This document shows, piece by piece, positions 34,200 through 48,070 of a stretch of 64,000 nucleotides of DNA. How positions within the stretch are numbered: position 1 is the stretch's first letter; the number at the start of each line of letters is the position of its first letter. The position numbers and the translations under genes are program-made. Under the pieces are notes generated by a model. The model saw only the letters and a list, made by a program, of their open reading frames with translations, was not told where the DNA came from and ran no database searches. Source of the DNA: Casuarina equisetifolia (taxonomy: Eukaryota; Streptophyta; Magnoliopsida; Fagales; Casuarinaceae); contig CM052362.1 of NCBI GenBank assembly GCA_028551475.1, positions 9,547,354 through 9,611,353 of the forward strand, in the 5' to 3' direction.

Positions 34200-37100
34200 G
34201 ACCCCAAACACCCATTGTATCTGTGTCGGCAAAATCCGATTTTAGTCAATGTTTCTACACATTAATCATGTGACACAAATCAAAAGGACTTCCTTTTTCG
34301 AAAAGGCAAACAGAGAAAAGAAAGGCTAAAGTTCAGGACGAGTTCGACATTATCAGACTTCACGCATGTTATAGTAGCTCTCACTCAATATGTAAGTTGT
34401 AGAGGAATTTTGTTACTGTGGATATTTAATTTCAAATTAACAAATAGTTTGTTGAGTTGAATTAAAAAAAAATTGTAAAATATAATGTAATACATTTAGG
34501 ATAAAAGAACATGCAATTAGATTCTTCTATTTAATGTTTTAAAATTTTAAGTTAAATATAAACTTTTTTTTATAAAACCTAACAAATTTAGAGGCATGAG
34601 TTGAGAAACTATCTTACCATTGAGAGCGTAGAGGAAGCATTGTATATCAAAATTAAACAATTTTATTTTAAAAAAAAAATAGGGATAATATTCTTATAAA
34701 TTTTATTAATATTAATAAAGTTAAGCATAATAATCATATATCGGATGAGTATAAAGAGAAAGGTATAATCTTAACCCTTAGAAAAATAATCACTTACATC
34801 TTAAATAATCACATATAAACAAAATAAAAATATTAAATATATTAAACAACACATTCATTTAATTTTATAATGACATATAATTACTTAATCTTAAATTATC
34901 ATTAATATAAACATCTAAACACGAAGACAATACACCAAATTGGTCAAAAATATCGAGATGATTCACTACCACAACTTTATTGGCCTCAAAATAGATAATA
35001 ATAAATAAATAAAAAGATAAAAAGAAGGACAATAAAATGAATGGTTTAAAAAACTCCTCAACGCCGCCCATAGGATAATGGACTCTGTGAACAGAGAAGT
35101 GGATGAAATCAAATCGACAGCTAAAAGGGGAAGGGTAGAGGTATGGTGGAGTTGCTTGAGTTTAACCAAGACTTTAACCTCGGATTGTGATGAACAAGGA
35201 CAAAAAGATGTTGGAGAAGCGACAAGAAGCCTCGGAAATTATTAAAGCAGGGGAGAGGAGGGTCCTGCTAGCGTCCAATTTGGTTGATCTCTCTTTTGGT
35301 CCTTTGTGTTCTCTTTTCAAACATTACGAGTCGGCCGACTATACACCACCATTGATTGTTTCCCGAGCTTCTCCCTCAAGCATCACGCCTCTACAACAAA
35401 GCCATGTTTGACTCATGTTATGAGTGCAACTTGCTCCCAGCTCACTAGCCACAAAGCAAAAGCCTCCATTCTTATCTTTTCTTCCCATGCTTACCCAAAA
35501 GATGCCCAGGTTACTCCTTTTACAGCTGTTCCATTGATGCACTGGAAAGTGTACCTAGAATTATTACGGTGGCATTTGGACCTGGACTTTGCTGTGCCTC
35601 ATTTATCAAGGACCGCGAGAACATACATCACTCCCATCAAGGGTTTTAGGAATTTGGTACGTCCTGTTTTTGTTAGGATAGGTAAATTTTTTATTGTTCT
35701 AAAATATATTTTTTATTATTTATTTTTAAGGTAATTTTTATATTTAATTTTAGCTTTTTTAATATATGTTGGCAAGTGTCAACAATCATTTCAAATCTCT
35801 TAATCTTTAAGTCATACATAATACATGTGTAAGTATGTAATTAAAAAAACTTTCTTTTCATGTATTAGGCAAGTCTCATCATATTTTTTTCAAAAGCACC
35901 CGTGAGGGAAGAAAGATAATAACTTGTATTAGACTCAAAAAATGAAACTCTATTTTTAATACGAGACAAAATTCAACATGCTCTCTTTCATGCCAAGATG
36001 TGATTTTCAACTAATATTAAAAGTATCTTAACTATTGCTCCAAGAGGAAAAAACTTATTCTAATCTTATATTAAAATATGATAATTTCTTTTAAGATTAA
36101 AAAAAATTCATCATTTATAAAATCAAAAATCCATTAACCAACTTTTAATATGAAACAATTTTCACGATAAAGTTTATCTAAAAGTTTCTTTATGTGTCCC
36201 ACGGAAAAATTGCTGTCTTTTATGAAGAGTGCAGGGCTCAATTATTTTGCAGGAGTGTCCCGGGAGAAGCTTAAATCAAGAGCCATGAAAAGAGACGAAT
36301 CGCTGGTACACGAAACCTGTACCCTCCGTATCTTAGGTTTCTGACAGAAGAACAGAACTAGGTGGTAACGTGTGGATGTCCATCAAGTCACCACCCAATG
36401 GCCTGCAAAATTGACCAAATAGTAACGCAAGTCGGTACGGATTTTAGATCCCAAGAAGCTGCCACGAAGGGCCTCAGGGGATGGCTCTCCAAATTCCAAA
36501 ACGAGGCAATGGCGGACGTGGTAGCACCTGGCAAGTACCAAGCTAGATTGATGCCACCTCGTGGGGATAGCACTTGGCTTACAAGTGGTACAGAAGAGGG
36601 ACAATTTAACAGTAGCTAATCCACCACTAAAGAAAGAAAAGAAGGAATGGACCCTTGCATGGGATTTGCTTCTGAAGAGTATCTTTCAGTGGCCTATACC
36701 CTAATGCCCACTGCTTGAATTGACATATCCTTGTCGGTCACTGATTGATTTACCTCATCACCTACACTTGGTCAATTGATTGTGTCTTAATTATTGAGCC
36801 TGATATTGATTTTGGTATGATATGGTCCACATTTGACAGTACCTTAGTTAAAAGTGTGGATAAAAAATGGATAGAAGTGATCTAAAAATGGGATAAAACC
36901 ACACACTTAAATAAAATTAAACAGATATTTTTAACTCAAAGAAGCTTCTTAAAAGCTTTGGTTGTATGTATTTAAATTAGTTGTTAAAAAAGTGTAAACA
37001 TGAAGTGTTAACTTTTAAATGAGAAACATAAATTATTGTGATGATAAATTGTATCAAGTAAACAATATAATATTATATCTCTCATTATTAAAGAATTTAT

Positions 37101-40100
37101 TGAAAAATTTAAGTTTAAATTTTTAATTTTTCATTTATGGATAAAGATTCTTATAGTATGTCAAGTTTTACGTGAAAATCAAAAAAGGTAATTTATAAAG
37201 ACATGAATTTTTCTATTGAATAATTTTAATTTTTTTACCACTAAAGATAAAACACATATAAAGAAAGTAAATTATAACTTATCTTTAGAATTAACTTATT
37301 TGGACGCTTGTAGTAATGTAATCTCACTTGTATATGATTTTGTAATTCCAATTATAAGTGAATTGCACTATCAGGAAAAGCTGTGCAAGAACGAGTCGAA
37401 AGGGCATCGGCGACTTCTGCATTGCATTATGACGATTGTCGTCAATAACAGGCTGTAATAGACTTGGGCATGCACCGAAGAAGACGTAGTCTACCGACTT
37501 GGCTTTGTTTTTCCGTGTTGGGACAAGCGTTTTGAGAAAGTTAGGACGACCGGGACGTCTCCTCCGAACAATCTAAAAGCGATTGCTTTGGAGTGATGGG
37601 GAAGGATAACGAAACCCAACATAAACCCTAGGGCATTTCCCAAGTTAAAGACAAGCTAAGCGGCTTGCCATTACCTGGTCAAGAGTGAGCTGCGATTTGT
37701 GGTTGGCTGTTCTGATAAGGATGGCTGCCATTTTGTGATTTTTATGTTGATTGTAAGGCTAGCATGAATCAGCTTGAAAGGGTAGAAGACAAAGAAAAAA
37801 GAAAACCAGAGAAAGATTTTCCCTGATGCTTTTTTGGGCTTTCTTTGACCGGAAACAAATAATGCATCTGTCACTCGTAAAGTTAGATTAAGAGTTGCCG
37901 AAAACTTTTTTTATTTAAATGATTTCGTAAGTATATGTCTTGAGAGTGTGAAATAATCCAAACTATTAATACTTTGTCTTAGTTATTACGTTAAAAGATT
38001 TAAAACTTAATTTAAAAAATTAGTTCAAGCATTTTCGAAATGTCAAATCTAGAATTAGGAGATTTTACAATAAAGTAAGCACTTACCGACTGAATTGAGG
38101 CATGTTTCCTTCCTTTTGCCAAAAAAGAAAAGAAAAAAAAGGAAAAGCTTGTTACCCATTTTTTCTTATTGTTACCATGGATTGACATCACACTAGCACA
38201 TTCTTCCATTTCTTACTATTTAACCCTGTGAGCTGCCATGCACTGTGGTTTTGAGAACAACTTGTAAATCGCAGCCACTTTCGCGAGTCCGACGGCGAAT
38301 GAAATTGGCTTCCTGTTTTCCGAGGAGACGCGTTTGTATAAATCAATGAAACTTTGCGAAGTTCGAGGTTGCATGTGTTGTGTTTCCAATCATCAAGCTT
38401 AATGGTGCGAGGAGTAAACTTCAACTAGAGTTTTTAATTGCTAAGATTAAACGAGTTCTTTAAGGCAACATGCAATTTTATAATAACTCCGATGAAGAAG
38501 CAAATGCCGAAGCTGTGCTGTGTGTATTACGACCATCTTGAAATAATTTATTCCCTGCACTGACAAGATGTCAGAACGTGAGGCGAAGCTGCCTGCCGCA
38601 GGAGAATTCACGAGCGAAGGGTGAAGGACACGAAATGTCAGCCACATCCATTTGGATGTTGTGGATAAGTTTTAGGAACTATTTGAGAATATTATGCGTT
38701 TTGAATTTAATATTTTCTAAAACGGAAAAACATCTATAATAATATTATGGTAGTAAAATATCCGTTTATAATTTTTTTTTAAGTCCAAAACTCGTGATGA
38801 AAAGATGTATTATTACAAAGCCAATTAAATAACATTCTTATCTGAAATGAGTATATATCATTTGCTATTACTCGGTCATCTTGAGCGTCGTTGTCACCCC
38901 TTGAATTGATGTGAATACTGTCATAGAAAGACAACCCAGTCCAGACTGTGTTCTAAGAACTTTCACAATAGACCCAAGTGACGTTTTCCTGCCTTGAAAC
39001 CGCATAGTATCCTGGCTCTTGAGGACCACGGGACTCTCACTTTTATGGAAATCATTGGGGGAGAAATGGAGGAGAGCTAACATCAAAGAGCTGTTCGAAT
39101 TAAATATCTAAGTCAAGGATATGCTTGTCGCTGCATTATCTTGTTAATTATTTGAACCGATGGGGCACCAGCATTAAAGCCATGGCCATGAATAAAGAAA
39201 AAACAAGGCACATCTATTTGGAGGTGACACTCCGCCTAAACTAATTGACCCCAAAGAAGGAGTCGAGAGGATCACTTTCAAATTCGAATCGGCTTCTCTT
39301 TACAAATTTGTTAAACCAATTGGGGGACCATGATCATCATGTTTAGCAGCAATACCCATGCTTCCTCCTGCCTACAGACGTAAAATAAGGAGGCCCATGC
39401 TATGTTCCAAAACAATTGGCAAAATACAGCTGTAACTTGCGTCACTGCCACCCGCTGTTTCGGGAAATGGCTCTGTTCTGATGGTGTGATGGCTGACGTA
39501 GCTTCCTCTGATTTTACTTCCCATCAATTTATGGAGTTCAGCCTCATCTTCTGACGTCGTGTACTGGTTGCACTCAATTATTATTTTCCTTACATTGAAA
39601 TTCCAAAACACCTACGATATTTTGTGGGGAAGATTTTAGATTTTTATTTATTTCCGTTTTAGTTTTCAATTGGGTTTAATAATTTGGCACCACGTGTTGA
39701 AGTATAGAAGAGAAAGAAACAGAATTTTGTCTCTCAAAAGGTTTAAGAGAAATTGTATGGATAACTTTCAATCCAAAAGAAGTTTAGATTTTATCAAGAA
39801 TATAGTAACTTTAAGATATGGTTAATAAATTTTACATTATTAAAAAAATATTAAAATTTTTATTTATGAGTTCTTATTATTTTGAACTCATGTAGTGTAA
39901 TATCATGATAATTAAATTATGACTAATAAATAATTAGTTAAATATTATTAAAGAAGACGGAGAAACACTATCATACACCATGATCAGTGTATGTGTTCAA
40001 GATCCAATCCAATCAATGCATCTTTGAACTTGACAGGGCATATTAAAAAAAAAAAAAAGTTGTCCCCAAAACGGCATTTCTTTGTCTTCAAAACAGCATC

Positions 40101-41430
40101 TGCAGAAGCATTATTCTTCTTTCATGTCACATCATGAGCTGCAAAGCAGCCTATACAAATAGATATACAAGTTATACAAGAGGATGAGGTCGCAAAATAA
40201 TGAAGATACTTTGTAACTACCGTATCATTAGGCTGAAGAATAAGAATCCATTAAAATGCTTTGTGACCTCAAATCTATAAGGGCGAAGTTTAGTAAAAAT
40301 AAGCTGACAAAGTATGTGAGAAAGGCTAGTGAGGAAGAGAAGAAAGTGAGAATATTCGAGCGAGAAAAAAAAAATTATTGGCAAAAACATTGTTGGGTGT
40401 TTGGTTGTTATGAAAATTGCATTAGTTGACCAAAATCACAAGTGGAGGAAGGTGATGGAACTGGTGGAGGATGGTGATCTCAAGGGAGGTATTGGCGCAG
40501 CATCAGTAATGGTGGTAGGAATGGGCGGTGCTGGTAATGTTGGAAGAGAGCGGCTATAGTGGATTTGTAGAGGGGGGACCCTCGGGCATCTTAGGATGAA
40601 TGTTTTAAAATGGCCGCATTATGGGTTCCTTGGATGGTAATCGACTAGGAGTTAGATGCCTTGTGGCCCAGCCCAAGCCCAGCTTGATTTGCATTTATAA
40701 AATACTTCGGTTTTGAAAATGTAGATACTGAGTCCCATTCCCTTTATCTGTCTTTCCAGCTTCCACCAACATTTATAAACTCCCCAGGTGAAATCTTGAG
40801 ATGGGCATCTATTATCATATGGCTATGGAAAACTCAAGATTTTTAATGATTCTTGTACAGAGATATTCATTTGTTCATCAGTCTCAAAGCTTTTTGAAGT
40901 GGTAATTTTTCTTTTCTTAAACTCATATGCTTAGATAAGTTCGCAATATCAAACTTAAGACTTCTTGATCTTAGATATTACATGTTCTTAACTGAACTAA
41001 GTTGCCAAATAAGCTGACTACATGACTTTAATTTATTTTTGCTTTCTTTTTAGGTGGGGGTGAGAAGATTTTAATGGATTTATCTGAAAAAAGATGTCTC
41101 TAATAATTCAGACTCATGTCACGATCCATTCAAATGCCAATTGAACTGAAACTGCTCGGACAAATTGACTTCCATTCCACTTTCCAAGAATTTCCCGGCC
41201 AAATATAAATAGCTGGAAGGTAAAGACAGATTAACGTAAACAAGTAGAACTTTGCTACCTATGAAGTATTCAAAGAGAACCAAAGTGACGCGGCGTGCAG
41301 TGGTTTTCCCCTTAAATATACTTCCTAATTTAATGGACGTCATCGCTCACGTCTTCTTCCTGTGATTTGCCAAGACCTTCCTAGTTTTGAGAGCGCAGGT
41401 GAGAAGAAAACACCAATGCGTTCTTTTGTT
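34200..41430. other. Long stretch without a recognised gene
   Basis: AT-rich DNA with several short open frames, none with a domain I know. The longest are a 142-codon frame at 35306-35734 (+), an 85-codon frame at 36362-36619 (+) and frames below 80 codons near 37.2, 38.2-38.6 and 39.4 kb. Base composition is less AT-rich near 35.2-35.7, 36.3-36.6, 37.4-37.7 and 38.5-38.6 kb, which could mark old exons or unannotated transcripts. No clear transposon protein is present. Confidence 0.45.
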
Positions 41431-41436
41431 TCATCC

Positions 41437-41446
41437 TATATAAATA
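41437..41446 (+). promoter_or_regulatory. TATA box of the nitronate monooxygenase gene
   Basis: TATATAAATA about 200 bp before the ATG at 41643. A weaker ATATATAAG lies near 41528. Confidence 0.55.
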
Positions 41447-41642
41447 GCTTTTTCCTTGTCTAACCAAGCAAATCGGACCTAACAGCTGCCGCCCGATCCT
41501 TTTTTGTCAGTGCCTGCTGCCACTAGAATATATAAGTGGTCATCTTCTCCGGCCAAAGCCTGTGTTGTACTGAGTAGTGGGTGAAACTATTTACAATAAG
41601 CCAAAAAAGTTCGGCCTACAAGCTTGCGTGCGACGGAGAGAG

Positions 41643-44600
41643 ATGGGATGGAAAGGAATATTGGGATTTGAGTATGGCGTAGTGCAAGCACCACTGGGAC
41701 CTGATATTTCTTGTCCTGAGCTTGTTGCTGCAGTTGCTAACGCCGGTGGACTTGGTATCCTCCGAGCGCCCGATTGGGTACTTATCTTTTTCCTTATCAG
41801 TTCATTACTCTTTGAATCGCTCTCCCTTGAGAGGATCCTCGCGTGTGCACTAAATTCATAAAATAGTATATGCAATAGTCACGTTTTTTTATAACTGGCT
41901 GTTTTTATTTGCCCAATATTTTAAGATGCGAGTGTTCTTTCATGGCGGACTAGACCAGCTCTGCTGTGTTTTCAATCAGGGAAAGGGACAAAAATGTATC
42001 GAAATGGAAGGGAACTTGTAGTTGATATTCTCCATAGGTCTTTGCTGGTCCCATCTTAGTGCATGTTCCTCAAAATTTAGACAGTTTAAAACTTGGAACC
42101 CAAATAGTGTTTTGTAAGAATTTTCCTGATAATAAACTCTCACAAATTTATTGGCATACACGTGAAGGATAAAATGAGCGCCTCACATATCACACTATGA
42201 ACTTGTTGACTTTGTGCCTGTATTGAACCGTTGAAAGGGTGAGAGAGTATGGGAGGAAGATGTAGGAGGAAAGACTTCTAGTCCGGGCTGTTGTGGTCCG
42301 TCACGATCTACTGAGGCATAGTTACTGCTAGGATAGGGACCAGCCCTCAAGGATTCCCTTTTGTAGTCCTGATCCTCTATAGAAATTCTTCAACACCAGG
42401 CTCCCACACAATATAAACATCATGTTGAGGTGGTCTCCCTGAGGTCAGTGAACCTTCTCAAGTATTTTCACAAACTTGGTGTTCGTGATGAGTCTAGACT
42501 AATTATGGCAGCTAAATTCTAGGAGAACAATTAGTTATATTTCTGACATAGCTTACATATTGTTTCCCTTTTGTTTCAGACAAAGTTATAAATGCTTCTT
42601 TTTCTAACTTGAAATTGGGACTTCAAATTTATTTTAACCAGGAGTCACCAGACTGTATACGGGAGTTGATAAGGAAAACGCGAACCTTAACAGACAAACC
42701 ATTTGGGGTTGGTGTTGTCCTCGCCTTTCCACATGTGGAAAATATAAAGGCTATACTGGATGAGAAGGTGGCAATCCTGCAGATATCATGGGGTGAATGT
42801 TCCAAGGAGCTTGTGCTTGAAGCACATCATGCTGGGGTCAAGGTTGTTCCCCAAGTAAGTGTTATCTAACTGTTTATGTTTCGGACAATAATGAAAAAAA
42901 AAAAAACCTGAATATCGAGAGCACCATGCTTAATGAGTGTTATCGCTTTTCTTGGGCAATTTAACTTGATGTACAGGATTTAGCATTGACTGACCCTGTA
43001 CTGATCATGTAGCATTTCCACTTCATGAAGATCATTTAGTTTCACATGATATGTATTGTTTCTCATGAATAACACATATTTCTATTTGGAGATTGGAAGT
43101 TTTGAAGAAGCAAAAAGGGCAGTGGATGCTGGTGTAGATGCGATCATTGTCCAAGGACGTGAAGCAGGAGGGCATGTAATTGGTCAGGTATCAAGTTTGT
43201 TGTTCTTGTGCAATTCTGAGTTTATTATGACCAGTTGTTTTGCAATCAAAATCTTTTCTAACTTTTAGGATAGCGTGCTACCAATACTTTTCTATAAATT
43301 TTTAGCTGTTCTTTGGGGATCAGTTCAACTGTTGTAGAAGCTGTGGTCTACTCAAAATCACCTCCAAGTTTTCCTTGGTCTTGTTTGGAGAGTATTTCCT
43401 GTTTGTGCACTGAATTGTTTTGTTATGCGTGCTGAATTTTCTTCTCCGACAAAGTGACTAGTGTCAGAAGTTTCTGATTCATAGATGAAATTAAGGTTTT
43501 TCCTTTTTGCCTCTTGGCTCCATTCTGTTCCATTGTAAAACTTGTTCAATTGAATTTTAAGTAAGTTGACCCCTTATCGTTTTAAATAATTGTAGGAGGG
43601 TTTGATATCATTATTACCTAGGGTGGTTGATCTTGTTGCCAATCAAGATATACCTGTTATTGCTGCTGGGGGTATTGTGGATGCACGTGGTTATGTTGCT
43701 GCACTGGCCCTCGGTGCTCAAGGCGTCTGCCTAGGCACTAGGTATGGAATATTTCAATTATGTGATGTGAATTTAAAGAACTCATTTGAGCAATCACACT
43801 CTGATATTATGGGAAATATGACTTGCTTTTTTAGAGTCACGTTTCCATGAAACAGAGGGATTTCTGGGTGCTGCTCCATATGAAATTGTCTCCTTCATTT
43901 CAACAGTGGCTATAGAAATGATTTTAACTTGATGAAGATACTGTTCATTTTGAGCCTGTAAAAGACATAAAACATCTCACTGAACTGTTTCTTTATTGAA
44001 TTTGTGAAGATATTGTAATTGATATTCTTGGGATGATGCTGTTAATTTTGCTGCATGGGCACGATGGAGTGCTGCCTTCGATTTTTTTAATGAAGAAAGC
44101 GGATACATCTCACGTCCACATGCTGTCAAATTTTTCTTATGGGAGTTTGCTCCGAACTTAGATGGAAATCCAAACTTGAATATTTTTAATTCTTCAAAAA
44201 CTCAGGAAAAAAGTACCATCACAGTTAACAGAGGTTTAGGATAAAGATAAGTATTGCATTTTGTTCTTGTGTATTGTGATCTAGGCAGGATGCACTGTAT
44301 CTCCTTGACAGCATTGAGAAGTCTGTGTTAAATCTTTGAACTTGTTGTATTTTTGTTTGAGTGGTATTGTTTGAATTGCAATGCAGGTTTGTTGCAACTA
44401 CTGAGAGCTATGCTCACCCTACCTACAAGAGGAAATTAATTGAACTTGACCAAACTGAGTATACAGGTATATTTGGTCGGGCAAGGTGGCCTGGTGCACC
44501 AGAACGTGTCCTGCAAACACCATTCTTCAAAGAGTGGAAATCCCTTCCTCTTCATGAGAACGAACTCAACCAACGTGTTATTGGTCATTCAATCATACAT

Positions 44601-45111
44601 GGCATGGTGAGAATTTAGTTTTTCCTCCTGTCAAAATATTCTGCACTAGATAAACACGGACATGTTGAGGACTAAAAGATCATATATTTGCAGAAGGAAA
44701 AACCAAACACCATTAATGGTGCCAAATTAGCTCCTCTTTGTTTAAGTTTACAACCATTTTCCCCCTCCTTTTCCTGGATAGATTCATTAGGAAAGTTGGT
44801 CTCTTTTTATAGTTTATGCTCGAAACTTCTACGACTACTCTGTTTTAGTAGGAGGTCCGATATACGTTTCTGCTGATCTTCACTCCCGTTTTCATCAGGA
44901 AAGAGAAATTCGGCAGTTTGCAGGGACAGTTCCAAATGCAGCCACCACAGGTGACATTGAGAGCATGGCGATGTATGCTGGCGAAGGTGTAGGCCTCATC
45001 AACGAAATTTTACCGGCAGGTGAAGTGGTCCAGCTACTGGTCCAAGGTGCTCAACATCTGATCCAGCAAAAATTCAATGCCAAGGTTGAGCCAGTCCTGG
45101 TATCAAACTAG
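41643..45111 (+). CDS. Nitronate monooxygenase-family (2-nitropropane dioxygenase-like) FMN protein
   Basis: Spliced CDS, 340 aa: exons 41643-41777, 42642-42854, 43092-43187, 43596-43741, 44387-44606 and 44899-45111, GT-AG and in phase. The family folds as a TIM barrel holding FMN and oxidises alkyl nitronates to carbonyl compounds and nitrite. Landmarks are '[19 protein letters not shown]' (N-terminal barrel strand), 'GVGVVLAFP' (72-80 of the barrel region), '[11 protein letters not shown]' (134-144), whose last His is the catalytic residue position of the family, and '[13 protein letters not shown]' with '[13 protein letters not shown]', the FMN phosphate site. The C-terminal '[20 protein letters not shown]' is typical of plant and bacterial members. 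No targeting peptide is evident, so it is probably cytosolic. The natural substrate is not known. In-frame codons before ATG 41643 lack another ATG. Confidence 0.9.
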
Positions 45112-46339
45112 ACAGCCAAGTATCTTCCAAAATGTTCATATTTCAAATTTGCTACCGTGGATAATGCAGTCTGAACGTCTATCTGCAATTCACAGCTCAT
45201 ATCCAATGTATATCTCCCTGTGTCTGGGTGAGTGTATGTTTGATCCCTGTCCATTTACTTGTAAGCTTTAAGTTGAATCTCATATCAAATAAAGGACACA
45301 GTCGTCTATGTCCTCTTTTTGAGCTCTGTAGTTGAATCTCATGAGAGGATGACAGACAAATAAACATCTACTTAAGAAAAGAAAGAAAGAAATAAAGGAT
45401 CACAATGCTTTGGCTCTATTGTCTTTCACCTCGTTTCTTGTTTTGTATTTTTTCTCTTGTTTTATTTTAGCAACCCTAATTTTTACCTAAAATAAAACCA
45501 TAAAGACGAAATGAAAATGACAATAAAGAAAAAATATAATTGAATCACAAAAAATGAACTCATGATAAATTGTTGTTAATAACAAACATACAAACCAACT
45601 TTAATTCAAGAAGGATAAAAAAATAGTCACTCCATGTAATGAGATCTTGTTAAAATATGAAATTGACAATGAGAATCTTAGTGAGATGCAAATGTGCAAT
45701 AAAAAAATTGCTAATGAAGAAAGTGACGAAGAATTAGGAAAGATAAAAAAAAAAAAAAAAAAGAGATGAGCAAAGAAGAGTAAATTCTTGACAAAATATC
45801 AAATTCTGATTTTACAAATATTTTCAATTCAAGTCAATGGAAAAAGACTAATACTAAGTTAAGTGACGTTGGGATAGAAAGAGATCCAATTAGAGAAAAT
45901 ATCTTTTTTTTTTTTCTAAAATGACAAAAATAATTGATATTTATATATAACATATTATATTTGAAAGTTATAAGTTTTGAAAAAATAATAGTTGAATTCT
46001 GAAAATAGAAATTAACATTGAAGCTAAAGATATTAAATTATAAAAATTAGATTTTATATTTCAAATGCACGTAATAATTATTTCAACAGCAAGAAATTTG
46101 ACAAAACGAAAAATGGATGTAAGTTCTATTTACGATTGATTATTTATTAAAATCACTGAATTAATTACTCATAGCTTCAAACTTGTTGAGTCACGCTTGG
46201 TTCAAATGAACGTGGACAGTGGCTTTTCTGTTCGGAGACCAGAATTGACTTGCTAATGAGCAAAAAAAAACCTACAAAGTTGTGAAGCAAGCTAAATTAA
46301 GAGTGAGTGTAAGCAAACCTTTATGCATTACACTAGAGT
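45112..46339. other. Intergenic AT-rich DNA downstream of nitronate monooxygenase
   Basis: Contains the 3' UTR and then A-rich sequence without a recognisable frame. Confidence 0.5.
45288..45293 (+). terminator. Candidate poly(A) signal of nitronate monooxygenase
   Basis: AATAAA about 177 bp after the stop codon. Confidence 0.5.
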
Positions 46340-46515
46340 GAGTACACTTATACTGTTAATATTCTCATGAATCACAATAATTTGAGTTCACTTATACTAT
46401 TAATATTCTCATGAATCACAATAATTTGAGTTCACTTATACTGTCAATATTCTCATGAATCACAATAATTTGAGTACACTTATACTGTTAATATTCTCAT
46501 GAATCACAATAATCT
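46340..46515 (+). repeat. 44-bp x 4 tandem repeat
   Basis: Four head-to-tail 44-bp units starting at 46340, 46384, 46428 and 46472. Each begins GAG(T)ACACTTATACTGT-like and ends with CTCATGAATCACAATAAT. Units differ at only one to three positions, so the array is young. Confidence 0.95.
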
Positions 46516-46899
46516 GGATTTGGTATAACATGTATAATATAAGAAGAGAACTAGATCCAGATTAAATGCTTGGTTTTAAAGATTTTGACTTTATTCATGT
46601 GTTGACCATTTAGATCTAGATTTCGCTGGCAATCTGTATGTTTTAAGGCTGCTTCTTGTTATGTTGAGGTTGTTATATTTTGGAAAACATCAAATGAGTT
46701 TGAAACATATTATATGTCCATTGTTCATGTTATCTAGTCACAAAATGTGTTTGAGATAATAAGGTTGTTTTCATTATTATTGCAAATTCGTATTTCAAGA
46801 GAGAAACCAAGTATTTAGAAATTGATCACCATAGATAAAATGTAGGAATGAATAATCAAAATAATAAAGATTGATATAAGGGAACAATCAAAAAATATT

Positions 46900-47830
46900 T
46901 TTACAAAGCCATTCAGTCATGACAATATTCTTATTTTTTAAGCAAGTTTGGTGTTCTTGACAACCTCAAATAGCAATCTAACAGGGATCCTTTAGACGTG
47001 AGACAATCTAAAATCTAAGTCACAATATACATTAACCTCAAGTTTTCTTTCTAAAAAAATAAAAAAAATTAATCCTAAACCTAGATATCCCTTTAAATAC
47101 TTGATTATCTTCAGACCAACATCCATTTGTGAGACTTAGGATCATGCGTAAGTTTGTAGAAAATTTTCATTATGTAACTAAGGTTTGGCTTGATGTGAGT
47201 AAGGTAGAATCATTGTAATAATCTTTCATAACTTAAAAGGATCATTGAGGGGGGATTTGACTTAGAAGATGTGACCCCAACACCAAGTTTAGGTGTGACT
47301 AGCTTCAAATTTTGTTCCATGTGAATGGTGGTGGAATTGTAGGTGGATAATCCTACTTCTAATATAAGTTTAAGTACCTATTTATACTAGTTATGGTGTA
47401 TGCGTTTCTCTAAATGATCTATTTTAATTTCCAAAAGACTATTTTGGAGGGCCTAAGTCCTTTACATGAATGCTTAAATAAATATGTTATTTTAATGATC
47501 TAATTGCTATCTCATTGTTTCCAATAATCAGAATATTATCAATATAAATTAGAAGACTAATAAAGGAGGTACCTTGTTGCAAGTAAAGAGCATAATCATG
47601 CTTTGACTATTGGAACTTGATACTAGTGAGGACAATCACAAACCAAGCATTATGCTTTCTTAATGCTTACTTAAGATCATAAAAGGACTTACTTAATTGA
47701 CCGACTTGATTTTTTCCCTCATAGCAAATCCCTAAAAAGAGATCCATAATTGTTTCTTTATCCAAACCATCATATAGATTGAAGTTATGAACATTCACTT
47801 GGTGAAGTATCTAGTTGTATATAGAAGTTA
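46900..47830 (-). mobile_element. Degenerate copia reverse transcriptase fragment
   Basis: Minus-strand reading gives 'VGQLSKSFYDLK', 'LLIYIDNILIIGN' (the YVDD box changed to YIDN) and 'HVKDLGPP', all copia RT landmarks, between about 47430 and 47790. Weaker traces continue down to about 46900. Stops and shifts throughout. Confidence 0.65.
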
Positions 47831-47969
47831 TGGATATAAAAGAGCAAGCATTCACCAGTTTGGTTATGGTGAAAATGTGAACATGAACAAAATAGAAAGC
47901 CAAAGCAATAAAGAAAAATGGAGAATGCAAACGAGAAAATCTAGAAGTTGTATTTTGATTAATGATTGA

Positions 47970-48070
47970 TTCTTTGTACAATCCCTTATTTATAAGGGTT
48001 CTTTACAATCTATTCCTATTAAATGTATAGATTGTAGAGAACCACTATAAATAGGGCATTGTAGAAAGCA
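47970..48070. repeat. Inverted repeat with TATA-like sequence in both arms
   Basis: The left arm (47970-48010) contains 'CCCTTATTTATAAGGG' and the right arm (48029-48070) 'CACTATAAATAGGGCATTG'. The reverse complement of one matches the other at most of about 33 positions, with a spacer near 18 bp. It may be part of an unrecognised LTR or a MITE. Confidence 0.6.

Noticed and set aside
36362..36619. Overlapping frames on both strands as a protein gene
   Set aside because: Open frames on both strands at once without a known domain do not establish a gene; left as a low-interest finding.
46340..46515. CRISPR-like array
   Set aside because: The units are contiguous with no unique spacers, and the context is a plant nuclear genome.
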